Of a stretch of DNA of 64,000 nt, positions 43,582-52,034 are shown in pieces (position 1 is the stretch's first letter; each line of letters starts with the position of its first letter). Below the pieces are notes generated by a model. The model did no database searches. It was not told the DNA's origin and worked only from the letters and a program-made list of their open reading frames with translations. The position numbers were made by a program, and so were the translations under genes. Source of the stretch: GCA-1730015 sp964550655 (GTDB taxonomy: Bacteria > Pseudomonadota > Gammaproteobacteria > Granulosicoccales > Granulosicoccaceae); assembly GCA_964550655.1 (NCBI GenBank), contig CAZKAQ010000004.1, positions 11,659 to 75,658 on the forward strand. The letters run 5' to 3'.

Positions 43582-44673
43582 ATGAAAAGACGCGATTTTA
43601 TAAAATCAGGGGCAGCTGCCACGGCTGCAGCGGGTGCCACAATCACCGCCGCTCCGGCGATTGCCCAATCCAAGACTGAACTAACAATCGTCTCTACCTG
43701 GCCACGAGACTTCCCGGGGCTGGGTATCAGCGCACAACGACTCGTCGAGCGCATCTCGGAACTGTCAGAAGGCAAAATTGCCACCAAGTACTTTGCAGCC
43801 GGTGAACGCGTCGGTGCATTCGATGTATTTGACGAAGTCGCCGCTGGCAACAGTCAGGCATACATCGCTGCTGACTACTACTGGAAAGGTAAGCACCCGG
43901 GCTTCGCCTACTTTACCTCGGTACCTTTCGGCATGACTATGGGAGAGTGGAACGCCTGGATAAAATTTAAAGACGGCCAGAAACTCTGGGATGAACTGTC
44001 TGGTGAGTTCGGTCTTAAGGCACTAACGTGTGGTGGTACAGGCACCCAGATGGGTGGCTGGTTTAACAAAGAGATCGAGACTGCAGAAGACCTCAAAGGT
44101 CTTAAAATGCGTATCCCGGGTCTGGGCGGCGACGTCATGGCTAAACTGGGTGCATCACCTGTGTCGCTACCGGGCGGTCAGATCTATGAAAACCTCGTCT
44201 CGGGTTCGATCGATGCGACTGAATGGGTAGGCCCGTACAACGACTACTTCATGAAGTTCTATGAGGCAGCCAAGTTCTACTACTCACCGGGTATGCACGA
44301 GCCGGGCGGTGGTCTGGCTTTCGGTATGAATGCCGAGTGGTGGAACAAGCGTTCGAAGTGGGAGCAAGCCATCATTGAGGCCGCATGCATGGAAGAAAAT
44401 GCAGCACAGCCTGAAGAAGCGATCGCCAACAACGGTTTCTTTCTCGCAAAGATGATCGAGGAAAACGGTGTCGAGCTGCGTGAATTCAACGACGAAATCT
44501 ATGACAGCTTCGGCGAAGCTGCTGCAGAAGTGTTTGAAGAAACACGTGATCACAGTGAGCTCGCAAAGAAGATCAACGATAACTTTCAGGCAGCCCTGCG
44601 CGAAATGGGTGCTTACACAAAGCTTGCCGAGGTTGGGTTCTCCAATCAACGCAATCGTGTGCTTGATCTCTAG
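43582..44673 (+). CDS. TRAP transporter periplasmic substrate-binding protein (DctP type)
   Basis: A 363-residue extracytoplasmic binding protein. A twin-arginine signal (MKRRDFIKSGAAATAAAGA, cleavage near AIAQS) suggests folded export by Tat. The DctP core is visible in LTIVSTWPRDFPGLG, LKGLKMRIPGLGGDVMAKLGASPVSLPGGQIYENLVSGSIDATEWVGP (the conserved ligand-arginine in MRIPG) and YYSPGMHEPGG. It belongs to the branch annotated for mannitol/chloroaromatic or 2-oxoacid uptake; the ligand is unknown. It is the first gene of a complete TRAP operon. Ribosome binding site GAGGAAACC before ATG 43582. Confidence 0.94.
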   Translation: MKRRDFIKSGAAATAAAGATITAAPAIAQSKTELTIVSTWPRDFPGLGISAQRLVERISELSEGKIATKYFAAGERVGAFDVFDEVAAGNSQAYIAADYYWKGKHPGFAYFTSVPFGMTMGEWNAWIKFKDGQKLWDELSGEFGLKALTCGGTGTQMGGWFNKEIETAEDLKGLKMRIPGLGGDVMAKLGASPVSLPGGQIYENLVSGSIDATEWVGPYNDYFMKFYEAAKFYYSPGMHEPGGGLAFGMNAEWWNKRSKWEQAIIEAACMEENAAQPEEAIANNGFFLAKMIEENGVELREFNDEIYDSFGEAAAEVFEETRDHSELAKKINDNFQAALREMGAYTKLAEVGFSNQRNRVLDL

Positions 44674-44694
44674 TACCTGCACTTACTCAGTAGC

Positions 44695-44719
44695 TGGCGG
44701 AGCACTCTATGCTCCGCCA
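44695..44719 (+). promoter_or_regulatory. Intercistronic hairpin between dctP- and dctQ-type genes
   Basis: A perfect 10-bp stem (TGGCGGAGCA with TGCTCCGCCA, five-base loop) begins 22 bases after the binding-protein stop. No T-tract follows directly, so it is probably an mRNA-stabilising or partial-termination structure that yields more binding protein than permease. Confidence 0.7.
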
Positions 44720-44847
44720 CTTCTGCCTGCCATGCGTTTTCCCGAATTGCTTTATCCGCGATAAACCGGATTTATACGTCGCTAAACATGTCTTCAAAAC
44801 AAATTCAAACCAATCCAAATTCAAACCAATAATAAGAGTGCGCGGCG

Positions 44848-45849
44848 ATGGATACTGAACAGCGACCCGACTCCCCGGCTGACTTCAGCGCAGACTTTAA
44901 AGATAAGCTAAGCCGATACTTTAGCTGGGGTATGTTGTTTTTTCTGATTGCCTACCTGGTCAATAACACCCTGGTTCATTCACAGAAGTGGCCCGGCATT
45001 AAAACCATCAGTAGCTCAATGGCAGACTGGCGCTTCTGGGTACAACTGGCGATCTACGCTGCCGCACTGTTACTTGCCTGGTTACTGGTTAAACAACGGG
45101 GACGCAGTTTACGTGCGGACGCTGCAACCATTACGGCAATCAACACTTACATAATCCGCTCACTATTCTGGGCAGTCTTTTTTATTGGCCTGGCCGATAT
45201 GGCCATTTCATTCCTGCGGGTAGAAAATCTTTTATCCCTGGTGTTTGACGAACAACTCACCAAAGACCTTGGCCGACCACAATTCCGCGGCCCGATGGTT
45301 CATATGCCATTATTAGCACTGGGCTTTGTCGTCGGCGCCATCACCCGCACACTTGGCTTTCACTGGCTTGCGTTACTGATAGTCATTGCCGAACTCGCCA
45401 TTGTTATTACGCGTTTTATCTTTTCCTACGAACAGGCTTTTATGGGCGATCTGGTGCGCTTCTGGTACGCGGCATTATTTCTCTTCGCGAGCGCCTATAC
45501 CCTGCTGCAGGAGGGACATGTAAGAGTAGATATTTTTTATTCCGCCATGCGCAAAACCCGCAAAGGATTTGTTAATTCATTCGGTGCGGTGTTTTTCGGT
45601 ATGGCTCTTTGCTGGACCATTATTGTTATTGGTCTGGGTGGCAAATCCGCCATCATTTACGGCCCGTTAGCAAACTTTGAAGTATCGCAATCAGGTTTTG
45701 GCATGTATACCAAATACTGGATGGCAGGTTTTCTCGGTGTGTTCGCCATCACTATGTTGCTGCAGTTTACTGCCCAGTTTCTCGAATCAGTTGCCGATGT
45801 CAGGCAACAGCCTGGTGGCAGAAATATCGCCACCGAAGTCGCGCACTAG
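44848..45849 (+). CDS. TRAP transporter small permease (DctQ type, enlarged)
   Basis: A 333-residue integral membrane protein, about twice the length of typical DctQ (~170). About eight hydrophobic segments are visible, for example YFSWGMLFFLIAYLV, FWVQLAIYAAALLLAWLL, LFWAVFFIGLADMAISF and HWLALLIVIAELAIVITRF. The DctQ signature region is in the second half (LLQEGHVRVDIFYSAMRKTRKGFVN). The N-terminal half is an added membrane domain seen in this large DctQ branch. It lies ten bases before the DctM-type gene. Confidence 0.88.
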   Translation: MDTEQRPDSPADFSADFKDKLSRYFSWGMLFFLIAYLVNNTLVHSQKWPGIKTISSSMADWRFWVQLAIYAAALLLAWLLVKQRGRSLRADAATITAINTYIIRSLFWAVFFIGLADMAISFLRVENLLSLVFDEQLTKDLGRPQFRGPMVHMPLLALGFVVGAITRTLGFHWLALLIVIAELAIVITRFIFSYEQAFMGDLVRFWYAALFLFASAYTLLQEGHVRVDIFYSAMRKTRKGFVNSFGAVFFGMALCWTIIVIGLGGKSAIIYGPLANFEVSQSGFGMYTKYWMAGFLGVFAITMLLQFTAQFLESVADVRQQPGGRNIATEVAH

Positions 45850-45858
45850 GAGCAGAAC

Positions 45859-48513
45859 ATGGAACTACTATTTCTTGCCCTGTTACTGGTCATACTCGCT
45901 TTTGCACTGGGTTCCGGTTACCCGGTAGCGTTCGCACTCCCGGGTGCAGCTATTATCACTATCGTGCTCGCAGCGATCAGCGGCTATCTGTTTGCAGGTG
46001 GCAATGTAGATGCCTACTTTGCACAGGATGGTCCGAGCCAATGGTTATCGGCGGGGGTTACCAACCTGCGCGGTATCTACTGGGAAGTTGAACGTGACAC
46101 CCTCATCGCTATTCCGCTATTTATCTTCATGGGCATCATGCTGCAACGTTCAAAAATTGCAGAAGACCTTTTAATGACCATGGCTCAGCTGTTCGGTCCG
46201 GTACCGGGCGGGCTTGGAATTTCAGTAGTATTTGTAGGCGCGTTACTGGCCGCCACTACCGGTATTGTCGGTGCAACTGTGGTAGCCATGGGACTCATCT
46301 CGCTACCGGTCATGTTACGCAACAACTACTCACCTTCTCTTGCAACAGGAACCATTGCCGCCTCCGGCACACTTGGACAAATCATACCGCCATCCATCGT
46401 ACTGATCATTCTTGCTGATCAGCTTGCCAGTGCAACTGATCAGGCAAGTACTGCTCGAAAGGCATTATATAAAGTATCTACCGGTGAAATTTCAATGCCA
46501 TCGGAATTTGATGTCGGCTCTACCAGTGCCGGTGAAATGTTCCTTGGTGCATTTGTACCAGGCATTGTGCTGGTCCTGCTGTACATGGCATACATCCTGA
46601 TTTTCGCGTTAATTCGCCCAAAATCTGCACCTGCAGTGAGAAACGCTGCCGGCTTTGACGGTAATTTCATCGGCCAGGTGCTAGGCACCCTGGTACCACC
46701 ACTGACGTTAATATTTTTGGTTTTAGGGTCAATTATTTCGGGTATCGCAACTGTTAATCAGGCAGGTGCTATAGGCGCTGCCGGTGCATTGTTAATGGCG
46801 GGATATCGTTTAAAGGAAACCGGTGCGACGAGATACATGCCGGCTTTTCTCGCGGCAGCAGCGCTGATCGCCATCGGATTGATTCTGGTATTTTTTGATA
46901 ACAACATAAAATCTATCAATACAGAACATGATCGACTCGGTATCACTCTGGCAATAGTTGCCGTGGCGGTATTACTACTGGCGTTACTGTGGAGCGGAAT
47001 ACGTGTAGCGCGTATAGATAACACGCTCTATGAAGTTATGATAGAAACTGCAAAAACCACCTCTTTGGTTTTTATTATTCTACTCGGGGCGGCAATTCTT
47101 ACTGCAGCCTTTCGAGCTTTTGGCGGCGAAGAGCTGGTGCGCGACTACCTTAACGCATTGCCCGGTGGTTTCTGGACCAAGTTCGTTATCGTCATGGCCG
47201 TTATTTTTGTACTCGGTTTCTTTCTCGATTTTATTGAGATTGCCGTTGTCGTTGTACCAATCGTCGCCCCTATCCTGCTGGCAGATCCATCAGCAAATAT
47301 CACAGCAGTCTGGCTGGGCGTAATGATAGGACTAAACATCCAGACATCATTTCTGACACCGCCCTTCGGCTTCGCCCTGTTTTATATGCGCGGTGTGGCA
47401 CCAGCAGCGGTTAAGACATTGCAAATGTACAAAGGTGTTATCGCATTCATTATTCTGCAACTCACCGCATTAGGCATTGTTGGTTACTACCCGCAACTGG
47501 TTAACTATCTGCCAAAGCGCCTGCAACTGACTGCAGAAACAGCCCCACCACCGCGCAACCCGAAGCTAAATCACTGTGTGGAACAATATGTCTCTGAGCA
47601 ATTCACCACTAACGGAGATAGCCTGCTGACATCGATAGCAGATACACGTGCACTTGACTTCAGTATGCTGCCAAAGAAACTGGCAAAGTCAGTAGAAGAA
47701 AGTTTTGAACATGCACAAAACAGCATCACATTACTTGCAGATGCAAATCAACGCGCGGATGTGGTAGCAGATGGTTCCGCTGACTTTAGACCATTGCACG
47801 AACAAGTGCGCGATATACGCATCAGCACGCTTAGCATAGATGCAGAAATTGAAGAACAGCAGACCAAACTTAACCGACTCAGTGACGAAGACGCCGGGCG
47901 TGATGCTTTGCTTCAACACCTGGAAGAACTCAACGCCGAACGCGAAGCAACAATAGCAACCACACCGGAAAACTGGGAGCCCGCACGCGCTGCGTATACC
48001 AACTTACAACTGGATGAGCGTAAGAAGAGAGTTGAATACAGAAAAGCTGCCGACAAAGGCTATCAGCCCATAGCCACGTTACAAACAACTCTGGCAGCGA
48101 CCGAGTCACTGGAAGCGCTCGGTGGTGAGTTCCAGATGCTAAAAGATATGATTGAAACCGCAGAAGATGAAGCCACTATCGATGAGCTCTCAGCTTCAAG
48201 CAAGCGATTTGGTGCGGTTGAGGGCGCATCGAAAATTAAGTCAGCTATTTCAAAAGCCCGAAAGTCACTCAAGGCAAAGAAACCGAGCAAAGAAAAAGCA
48301 CTTAAAGCACTGGCAGATGCGGAAGAAGAATATCAGTCAGAACTGGAGTGGAGAAAGCAGGCTCAAACAACAATCGGAACGCAGATCTCTTCATATGAAG
48401 AATCAATGCGCTCCACAATCGGTATTAGACAACAGTCAAAACTCACTAAGGACCAGGCACTTTACGTTGCCGCCTGCGATGCGGGTCATCGCGATATCTC
48501 GCTTAACTTCTAA
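45859..48513 (+). CDS. TRAP transporter large permease (DctM type) with ~330-residue coiled-coil-like C-terminal extension
   Basis: An 884-residue protein. Residues 1-555 are the DctM transporter core (PVAFALPGAAIITIVL, IPLFIFMGIMLQRSKIAEDLL, GTIAASGTLGQIIPPSIVLIILADQL, LDFIEIAVVVVPIVAPIL, IQTSFLTPPFGFALFYMRG) with an extra loop at ~195-240. It should move the substrate with sodium. From ~556 the sequence changes: it becomes hydrophilic, rich in Glu, Lys, Ala and Gln, with repeated heptads (AEIEEQQTKLNRL, KIKSAISKARKSLKAKKPSKEKALKALADAEEEYQSELEW) and no membrane helix. The tail is of unknown function. No frameshift separates the parts. Confidence 0.9.
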   Translation: MELLFLALLLVILAFALGSGYPVAFALPGAAIITIVLAAISGYLFAGGNVDAYFAQDGPSQWLSAGVTNLRGIYWEVERDTLIAIPLFIFMGIMLQRSKIAEDLLMTMAQLFGPVPGGLGISVVFVGALLAATTGIVGATVVAMGLISLPVMLRNNYSPSLATGTIAASGTLGQIIPPSIVLIILADQLASATDQASTARKALYKVSTGEISMPSEFDVGSTSAGEMFLGAFVPGIVLVLLYMAYILIFALIRPKSAPAVRNAAGFDGNFIGQVLGTLVPPLTLIFLVLGSIISGIATVNQAGAIGAAGALLMAGYRLKETGATRYMPAFLAAAALIAIGLILVFFDNNIKSINTEHDRLGITLAIVAVAVLLLALLWSGIRVARIDNTLYEVMIETAKTTSLVFIILLGAAILTAAFRAFGGEELVRDYLNALPGGFWTKFVIVMAVIFVLGFFLDFIEIAVVVVPIVAPILLADPSANITAVWLGVMIGLNIQTSFLTPPFGFALFYMRGVAPAAVKTLQMYKGVIAFIILQLTALGIVGYYPQLVNYLPKRLQLTAETAPPPRNPKLNHCVEQYVSEQFTTNGDSLLTSIADTRALDFSMLPKKLAKSVEESFEHAQNSITLLADANQRADVVADGSADFRPLHEQVRDIRISTLSIDAEIEEQQTKLNRLSDEDAGRDALLQHLEELNAEREATIATTPENWEPARAAYTNLQLDERKKRVEYRKAADKGYQPIATLQTTLAATESLEALGGEFQMLKDMIETAEDEATIDELSASSKRFGAVEGASKIKSAISKARKSLKAKKPSKEKALKALADAEEEYQSELEWRKQAQTTIGTQISSYEESMRSTIGIRQQSKLTKDQALYVAACDAGHRDISLNF

Positions 48514-48552
48514 CCTGTTGTCGAATTCAACCGCAAGTCAGTAAAAGAAACG

Positions 48553-49917
48553 CTATACCTCTGCAGTTTCGCGCTGCGCTGCCCGTTGTAATGCTCTGAG
48601 TGATCTCTCAGCCTTGGCATTGCCCTGCGCTGCAGCAGCTTTGAAGTATTCAATTGCTGTGGTTTTATTTAGCGCCACACCCCAGCCGTTCTGGGTAAGT
48701 ACACCCATATTGTAGTTGGCTCTGGAGTCACCCTGCTGAGATGCACGACGTAACCAGCGCACAGCACGGGAATAGTTTTGCTGCAAACCTCGTCCGTTAC
48801 CATAGCGCAGACCAAGATTCACCTGAGCACGCGCGTTGCCGCGATCAGCGGCTTTACGATACCAGTCAATTGCTTTCTGCTCATCTTTATCAATGCCCAG
48901 ACCGTGTTCATACATACGACCCAGATTGTATTGAGCTGCTGCATTGTCCTGATCAGCGGCCATGCTAAACCAGTAAACTGCCTGATATACATCTTTTGGT
49001 AAACCCAGTCCAAGTGCACAACCAATTCCGTAGTTAAGTTGAGCAAGTGAATGACCTGACTGTGCCGCCTTGCGAAACCACTGCATCGCTTCGGCATAAT
49101 TCTGCGCACCGGCAACACCATTGATATAGCAAATACCCAGATCATATTGTGATGCAGTATGACCGCCGTCCGCTGCACGCTGAAACCACTTCACTGCAGC
49201 TTCGTTGTCAGCCTCAACCATGTTACCGGTAGCATACATTTTCGCCAGTAAGGCACGCGCCTGCAGATCACCACGTTCGCCAGCGAGTTTGAACCATCCA
49301 ACTGCAGCCCTTTTGTCCTTAGGCACACCTTTGCCCTGTGCGTAACAAATACCGAGGTCAAACTGAGCAACCACATGTCCCAGGTCTGCGGCAGAGCGAT
49401 AATAATTTACTGCCGCCTGTCTGTTTTGCAAAACACCATGACCAACAGAGTACATGTAACCCATGAAACCCTGAGCACAGGAATTTCCCATGTCTGCTGC
49501 CGGCAGTAAGTATTGCACCGCCTGCTCATAGTTTTGTTCCACACCATAGCCGTCGAAGTACATGATTCCGAGGAACAACATTCCCCATTGGTCATTCTTG
49601 CCGGCACTTGAAATTATCCAGTTGCGGGCTTTATCGAAGTGTTTTTTGCAGACTTCCAGAGGCAGCTTGCCTTCACACAACAGTGCGATCGCCGCACTGG
49701 CACCGAGATGACCATCTTCAGCGGCAATCTCAAAGAGCTCTATCGCAGCAGCTTCGTCCATCACCTTATCTACAGATCCGCGACGCAGCTCCATTGCATT
49801 TATAAAATGATCATGCGAATCGGGAGGCTGAACCAGAGTGAGTGAACCACCACCCGGCAACTGGCGTGCGCGGCGACGCTTTTGCTGGTTATTTGGATCG
49901 TCTGACATTGTGCTCAT
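48553..49917 (-). CDS. Sel1-like repeat protein
   Basis: A 454-residue protein made of about ten 36-residue Sel1-like (TPR-related) repeats from ~60 to ~440. Recurring cores are A-x-x-x-L-G-x-x-Y-x-x-G-x-G-V-x-x-(N/D)-x-x-x-A-x-x-W-(F/Y)-x-x-A-A-x-x-G. Examples are AQFDLGICYAQGKGVPKDKRAAVGWFKLA and AQYNLGRMYEHGLGIDKDEQKAIDWYRKA. The N-terminus is basic (NQQKRRRARQLPGGG) with no signal peptide, so it is probably cytoplasmic. Such solenoids act as protein-interaction scaffolds. ATG 49908 is an alternative start. It is convergent with the TRAP permease. Confidence 0.9.
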   Translation of the reverse strand: MSTMSDDPNNQQKRRRARQLPGGGSLTLVQPPDSHDHFINAMELRRGSVDKVMDEAAAIELFEIAAEDGHLGASAAIALLCEGKLPLEVCKKHFDKARNWIISSAGKNDQWGMLFLGIMYFDGYGVEQNYEQAVQYLLPAADMGNSCAQGFMGYMYSVGHGVLQNRQAAVNYYRSAADLGHVVAQFDLGICYAQGKGVPKDKRAAVGWFKLAGERGDLQARALLAKMYATGNMVEADNEAAVKWFQRAADGGHTASQYDLGICYINGVAGAQNYAEAMQWFRKAAQSGHSLAQLNYGIGCALGLGLPKDVYQAVYWFSMAADQDNAAAQYNLGRMYEHGLGIDKDEQKAIDWYRKAADRGNARAQVNLGLRYGNGRGLQQNYSRAVRWLRRASQQGDSRANYNMGVLTQNGWGVALNKTTAIEYFKAAAAQGNAKAERSLRALQRAAQRETAEV

Positions 49918-50165
49918 AATCTTTCAACGTAACGCTGTGCTGGAATATACATTCATAAACACAAAATTTGGCTAAGTTCTCCAGCCTGTAAAAGGTTGTC
50001 ACTTCTGGCTGGAGGCACAAAATTACGCCGACATTTAACCACGTTCACAGGTTTCGCTCTTAATAGTGGTGCGCACTTCTACAACAAACATAATTCCTTT
50101 GTTCGGTTATTCACGCGCCATTTGAATCAATATTCAAAACCTCAGGTGCGATGATCAACTGAGGC

Positions 50166-50630
50166 TCAGTGGGTACTTAGTCGCGTCGTCTCTTTTATTA
50201 TTTCCATCACGATATAAGAGCGTGTATCCCTGACTCCCGGCAAATCGCGCAGAATGTCGCCCAGCAACTTGCGGTATTCAGCCATATCAGCAACGCGTAT
50301 TTTCATCAGATAATCAAAATCCCCGGACAACAGATGACACTCCAGCAAGTGCGGAATTTGCAAAGCCGCTTTTTTGAATTTCTCAAAAATGCTTTTGCTG
50401 TCGTATTCAAGTTTAATTTCGACATAGACCATCAAAGCGGCATTCATCAACTCCGGATTTAAAATAGCAGTGTAGCCAGTGATGTATCCATCCGATTCGA
50501 GTCGCTTGACACGTTCGAGGCAAGGTGAGGTGCTAAGACCGACCCGATCCCCCAGATCTACATAGGAGAGCCGTGCATTTTTCTGTAATTCTTCCAGGAT
50601 CCGGCGATCAATTCGGTCGAGCTTTTTCAT
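50166..50630 (-). CDS. Lrp/AsnC-family transcriptional regulator
   Basis: A 154-residue feast/famine regulator. The N-terminal winged helix-turn-helix is LDRIDRRILEELQKNARLSYVDLGDRVGLSTSPCLERVKRLE. The C-terminal RAM ligand-binding domain includes ECHLLSGDFDYLMKIRVADMAEYRKLL. It is divergent from ald, the alanine dehydrogenase gene, which is the classic arrangement of AldR/PutR-like local activators that sense alanine or other amino acids. The intergenic region contains palindromic A+T-rich sites suitable for it. Confidence 0.94.
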   Translation of the reverse strand: MKKLDRIDRRILEELQKNARLSYVDLGDRVGLSTSPCLERVKRLESDGYITGYTAILNPELMNAALMVYVEIKLEYDSKSIFEKFKKAALQIPHLLECHLLSGDFDYLMKIRVADMAEYRKLLGDILRDLPGVRDTRSYIVMEIIKETTRLSTH

Positions 50631-50674
50631 TTAGTTTTCAGCAATTATTACTGTGTATTTAATTTTTACAGCAT

Positions 50675-50691
50675 ATACATTGTTATTGTAT
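50675..50691. promoter_or_regulatory. Candidate Lrp-type operator in the lrp-ald intergenic region
   Basis: ATACA, seven bases, TGTAT: a 17-bp A+T-rich inverted repeat, the size and style of Lrp/AsnC sites. It lies between the two divergent genes, some 45 bases from the regulator's start codon and 150 from that of ald. TATATT at 50705-50710 could be the ald -10 element. Confidence 0.4.
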
Positions 50692-50839
50692 TCAATTACC
50701 GCAATATATTCCGGCAAATATCTCCTAAACTGACAGAAATTACTGAATTAAGTTGAATCAGTCATAAAAAACCCGGCCACTGCAGCCCCTGGCTGCACAG
50801 AAACCGGTTAAAAAATAGTCTACCTCTGGAGAGAGAACC

Positions 50840-51958
50840 ATGCTGATAGGACTGCCGAAAGAAATTAAAAACCATGAGTATCGAGTCGGACTGACTCCAG
50901 TGAGCGTTCGTGAACTTGTCACTAACGGACATTCGGTTCTGGTACAAGCCACAGCAGGTGAAGGTATAAGTGAACCGGACAGCGCTTATGAAGAAGCCGG
51001 TGCAAAAATCGCCAACAGCGCCGCAGAAGTATTCGAACAAGCGGAAATGATTATCAAGGTTAAAGAACCGCAGCCTGATGAATGCAAAATGCTTCGACCT
51101 GATCAGGTATTGTTTACCTATCTTCACCTGGCACCGGATCGGCAACAAACCGAATTATTGCTCGACTCCGGAGCTATCGCGATTGCCTATGAGACAGTAA
51201 CCGATCGCAACGGCGCACTGCCTCTACTGGCACCGATGTCTGAAGTTGCCGGACGTATGTCTATTCAAGCTGGCGCTATGTGCCTTGAAAAATCACATGG
51301 CGGCTCGGGCAAGCTGCTGGGCGGCGTACCGGGTGTTGCCCCGGCCAACATATTGGTTATTGGCGGTGGTGTAGTGGGAACTAACGCCATACAGATGGCT
51401 GTCGGTATGCAAGCCAGCGTCACTGTTCTGGATCGTTCGATCGAAAGACTGCGTGAACTGGATGCTCAGTTTGGCGGCAAAATTTCAACCGTGTACTCAA
51501 GCAAAGCAGCACTCGAAAAACATGTTGCAGACAGTGATCTGGTCATCGGTGCAGTTTTGATTCCAGGTGCCGCAGCGCCGAAGCTTGTCACTCGCGATAT
51601 GCTGAAAACCATGCGTAAAGGCTCGGTACTCGTCGATGTTGCAATCGATCAGGGGGGTTGTTTTGAAACATCAAAGGCTACTACACATGAAGAGCCCACC
51701 TATATCGTTGACGACATTGTGCACTATTGTGTAGCGAATATGCCGGGCGCTGTAGCGAACACATCAGCACATGCGCTCAACCATGCAACATTGCCTTTTA
51801 CTCTGGCGCTGGCCAATAAAGGCTACCGAAATGCCTGCATGGCTGATCCACATCTGCTTGAAGGCTTAAACGTTCACAAAGGCATACTTACCAATCAGCC
51901 CGTAGCTGCAGCACTGGACATGGACTACAAAGAGCCGGCAACAGTGTTGTCTGTATAA
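50840..51958 (+). CDS. ald: Alanine dehydrogenase
   Basis: An NAD-dependent L-alanine dehydrogenase, 372 residues (family ~370), interconverting alanine with pyruvate and ammonia. N-terminus: MLIGLPKEIKNHEYRVGLTP, with substrate-binding Arg. VKVKEPQPDE and LFTYLHLAPDRQQT carry the catalytic Lys and His. The Rossmann motif is ILVIGGGVVGTNAIQMAVG. The C-terminal DVAIDQGGCFETSKATTHEEPTY contains the conserved Asp. GGAGAGAG lies seven bases upstream of the ATG. It is probably controlled by the divergent Lrp-type regulator, and a strong terminator follows. Confidence 0.97.
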   Translation: MLIGLPKEIKNHEYRVGLTPVSVRELVTNGHSVLVQATAGEGISEPDSAYEEAGAKIANSAAEVFEQAEMIIKVKEPQPDECKMLRPDQVLFTYLHLAPDRQQTELLLDSGAIAIAYETVTDRNGALPLLAPMSEVAGRMSIQAGAMCLEKSHGGSGKLLGGVPGVAPANILVIGGGVVGTNAIQMAVGMQASVTVLDRSIERLRELDAQFGGKISTVYSSKAALEKHVADSDLVIGAVLIPGAAAPKLVTRDMLKTMRKGSVLVDVAIDQGGCFETSKATTHEEPTYIVDDIVHYCVANMPGAVANTSAHALNHATLPFTLALANKGYRNACMADPHLLEGLNVHKGILTNQPVAAALDMDYKEPATVLSV

Positions 51959-51973
51959 TTGGTAAAAATCGGT

Positions 51974-52021
51974 AATAAACCTGCACATAAAATCAAGTGT
52001 GGGTTTATTTTCTTTTTTTTC
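51974..52021 (+). terminator. Intrinsic terminator after ald
   Basis: A 13-bp stem (AATAAACCTGCAC with GTGTGGGTTTATT, two G-T pairs, loop of ten) is followed by TTCTTTTTTTT. It starts 16 bases after the ald stop. Read on the other strand the same stem is followed by a T-run too, so it may also end the convergent glycosylase transcript. Confidence 0.85.
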
Positions 52022-52034
52022 TTAAATTGCCGAG

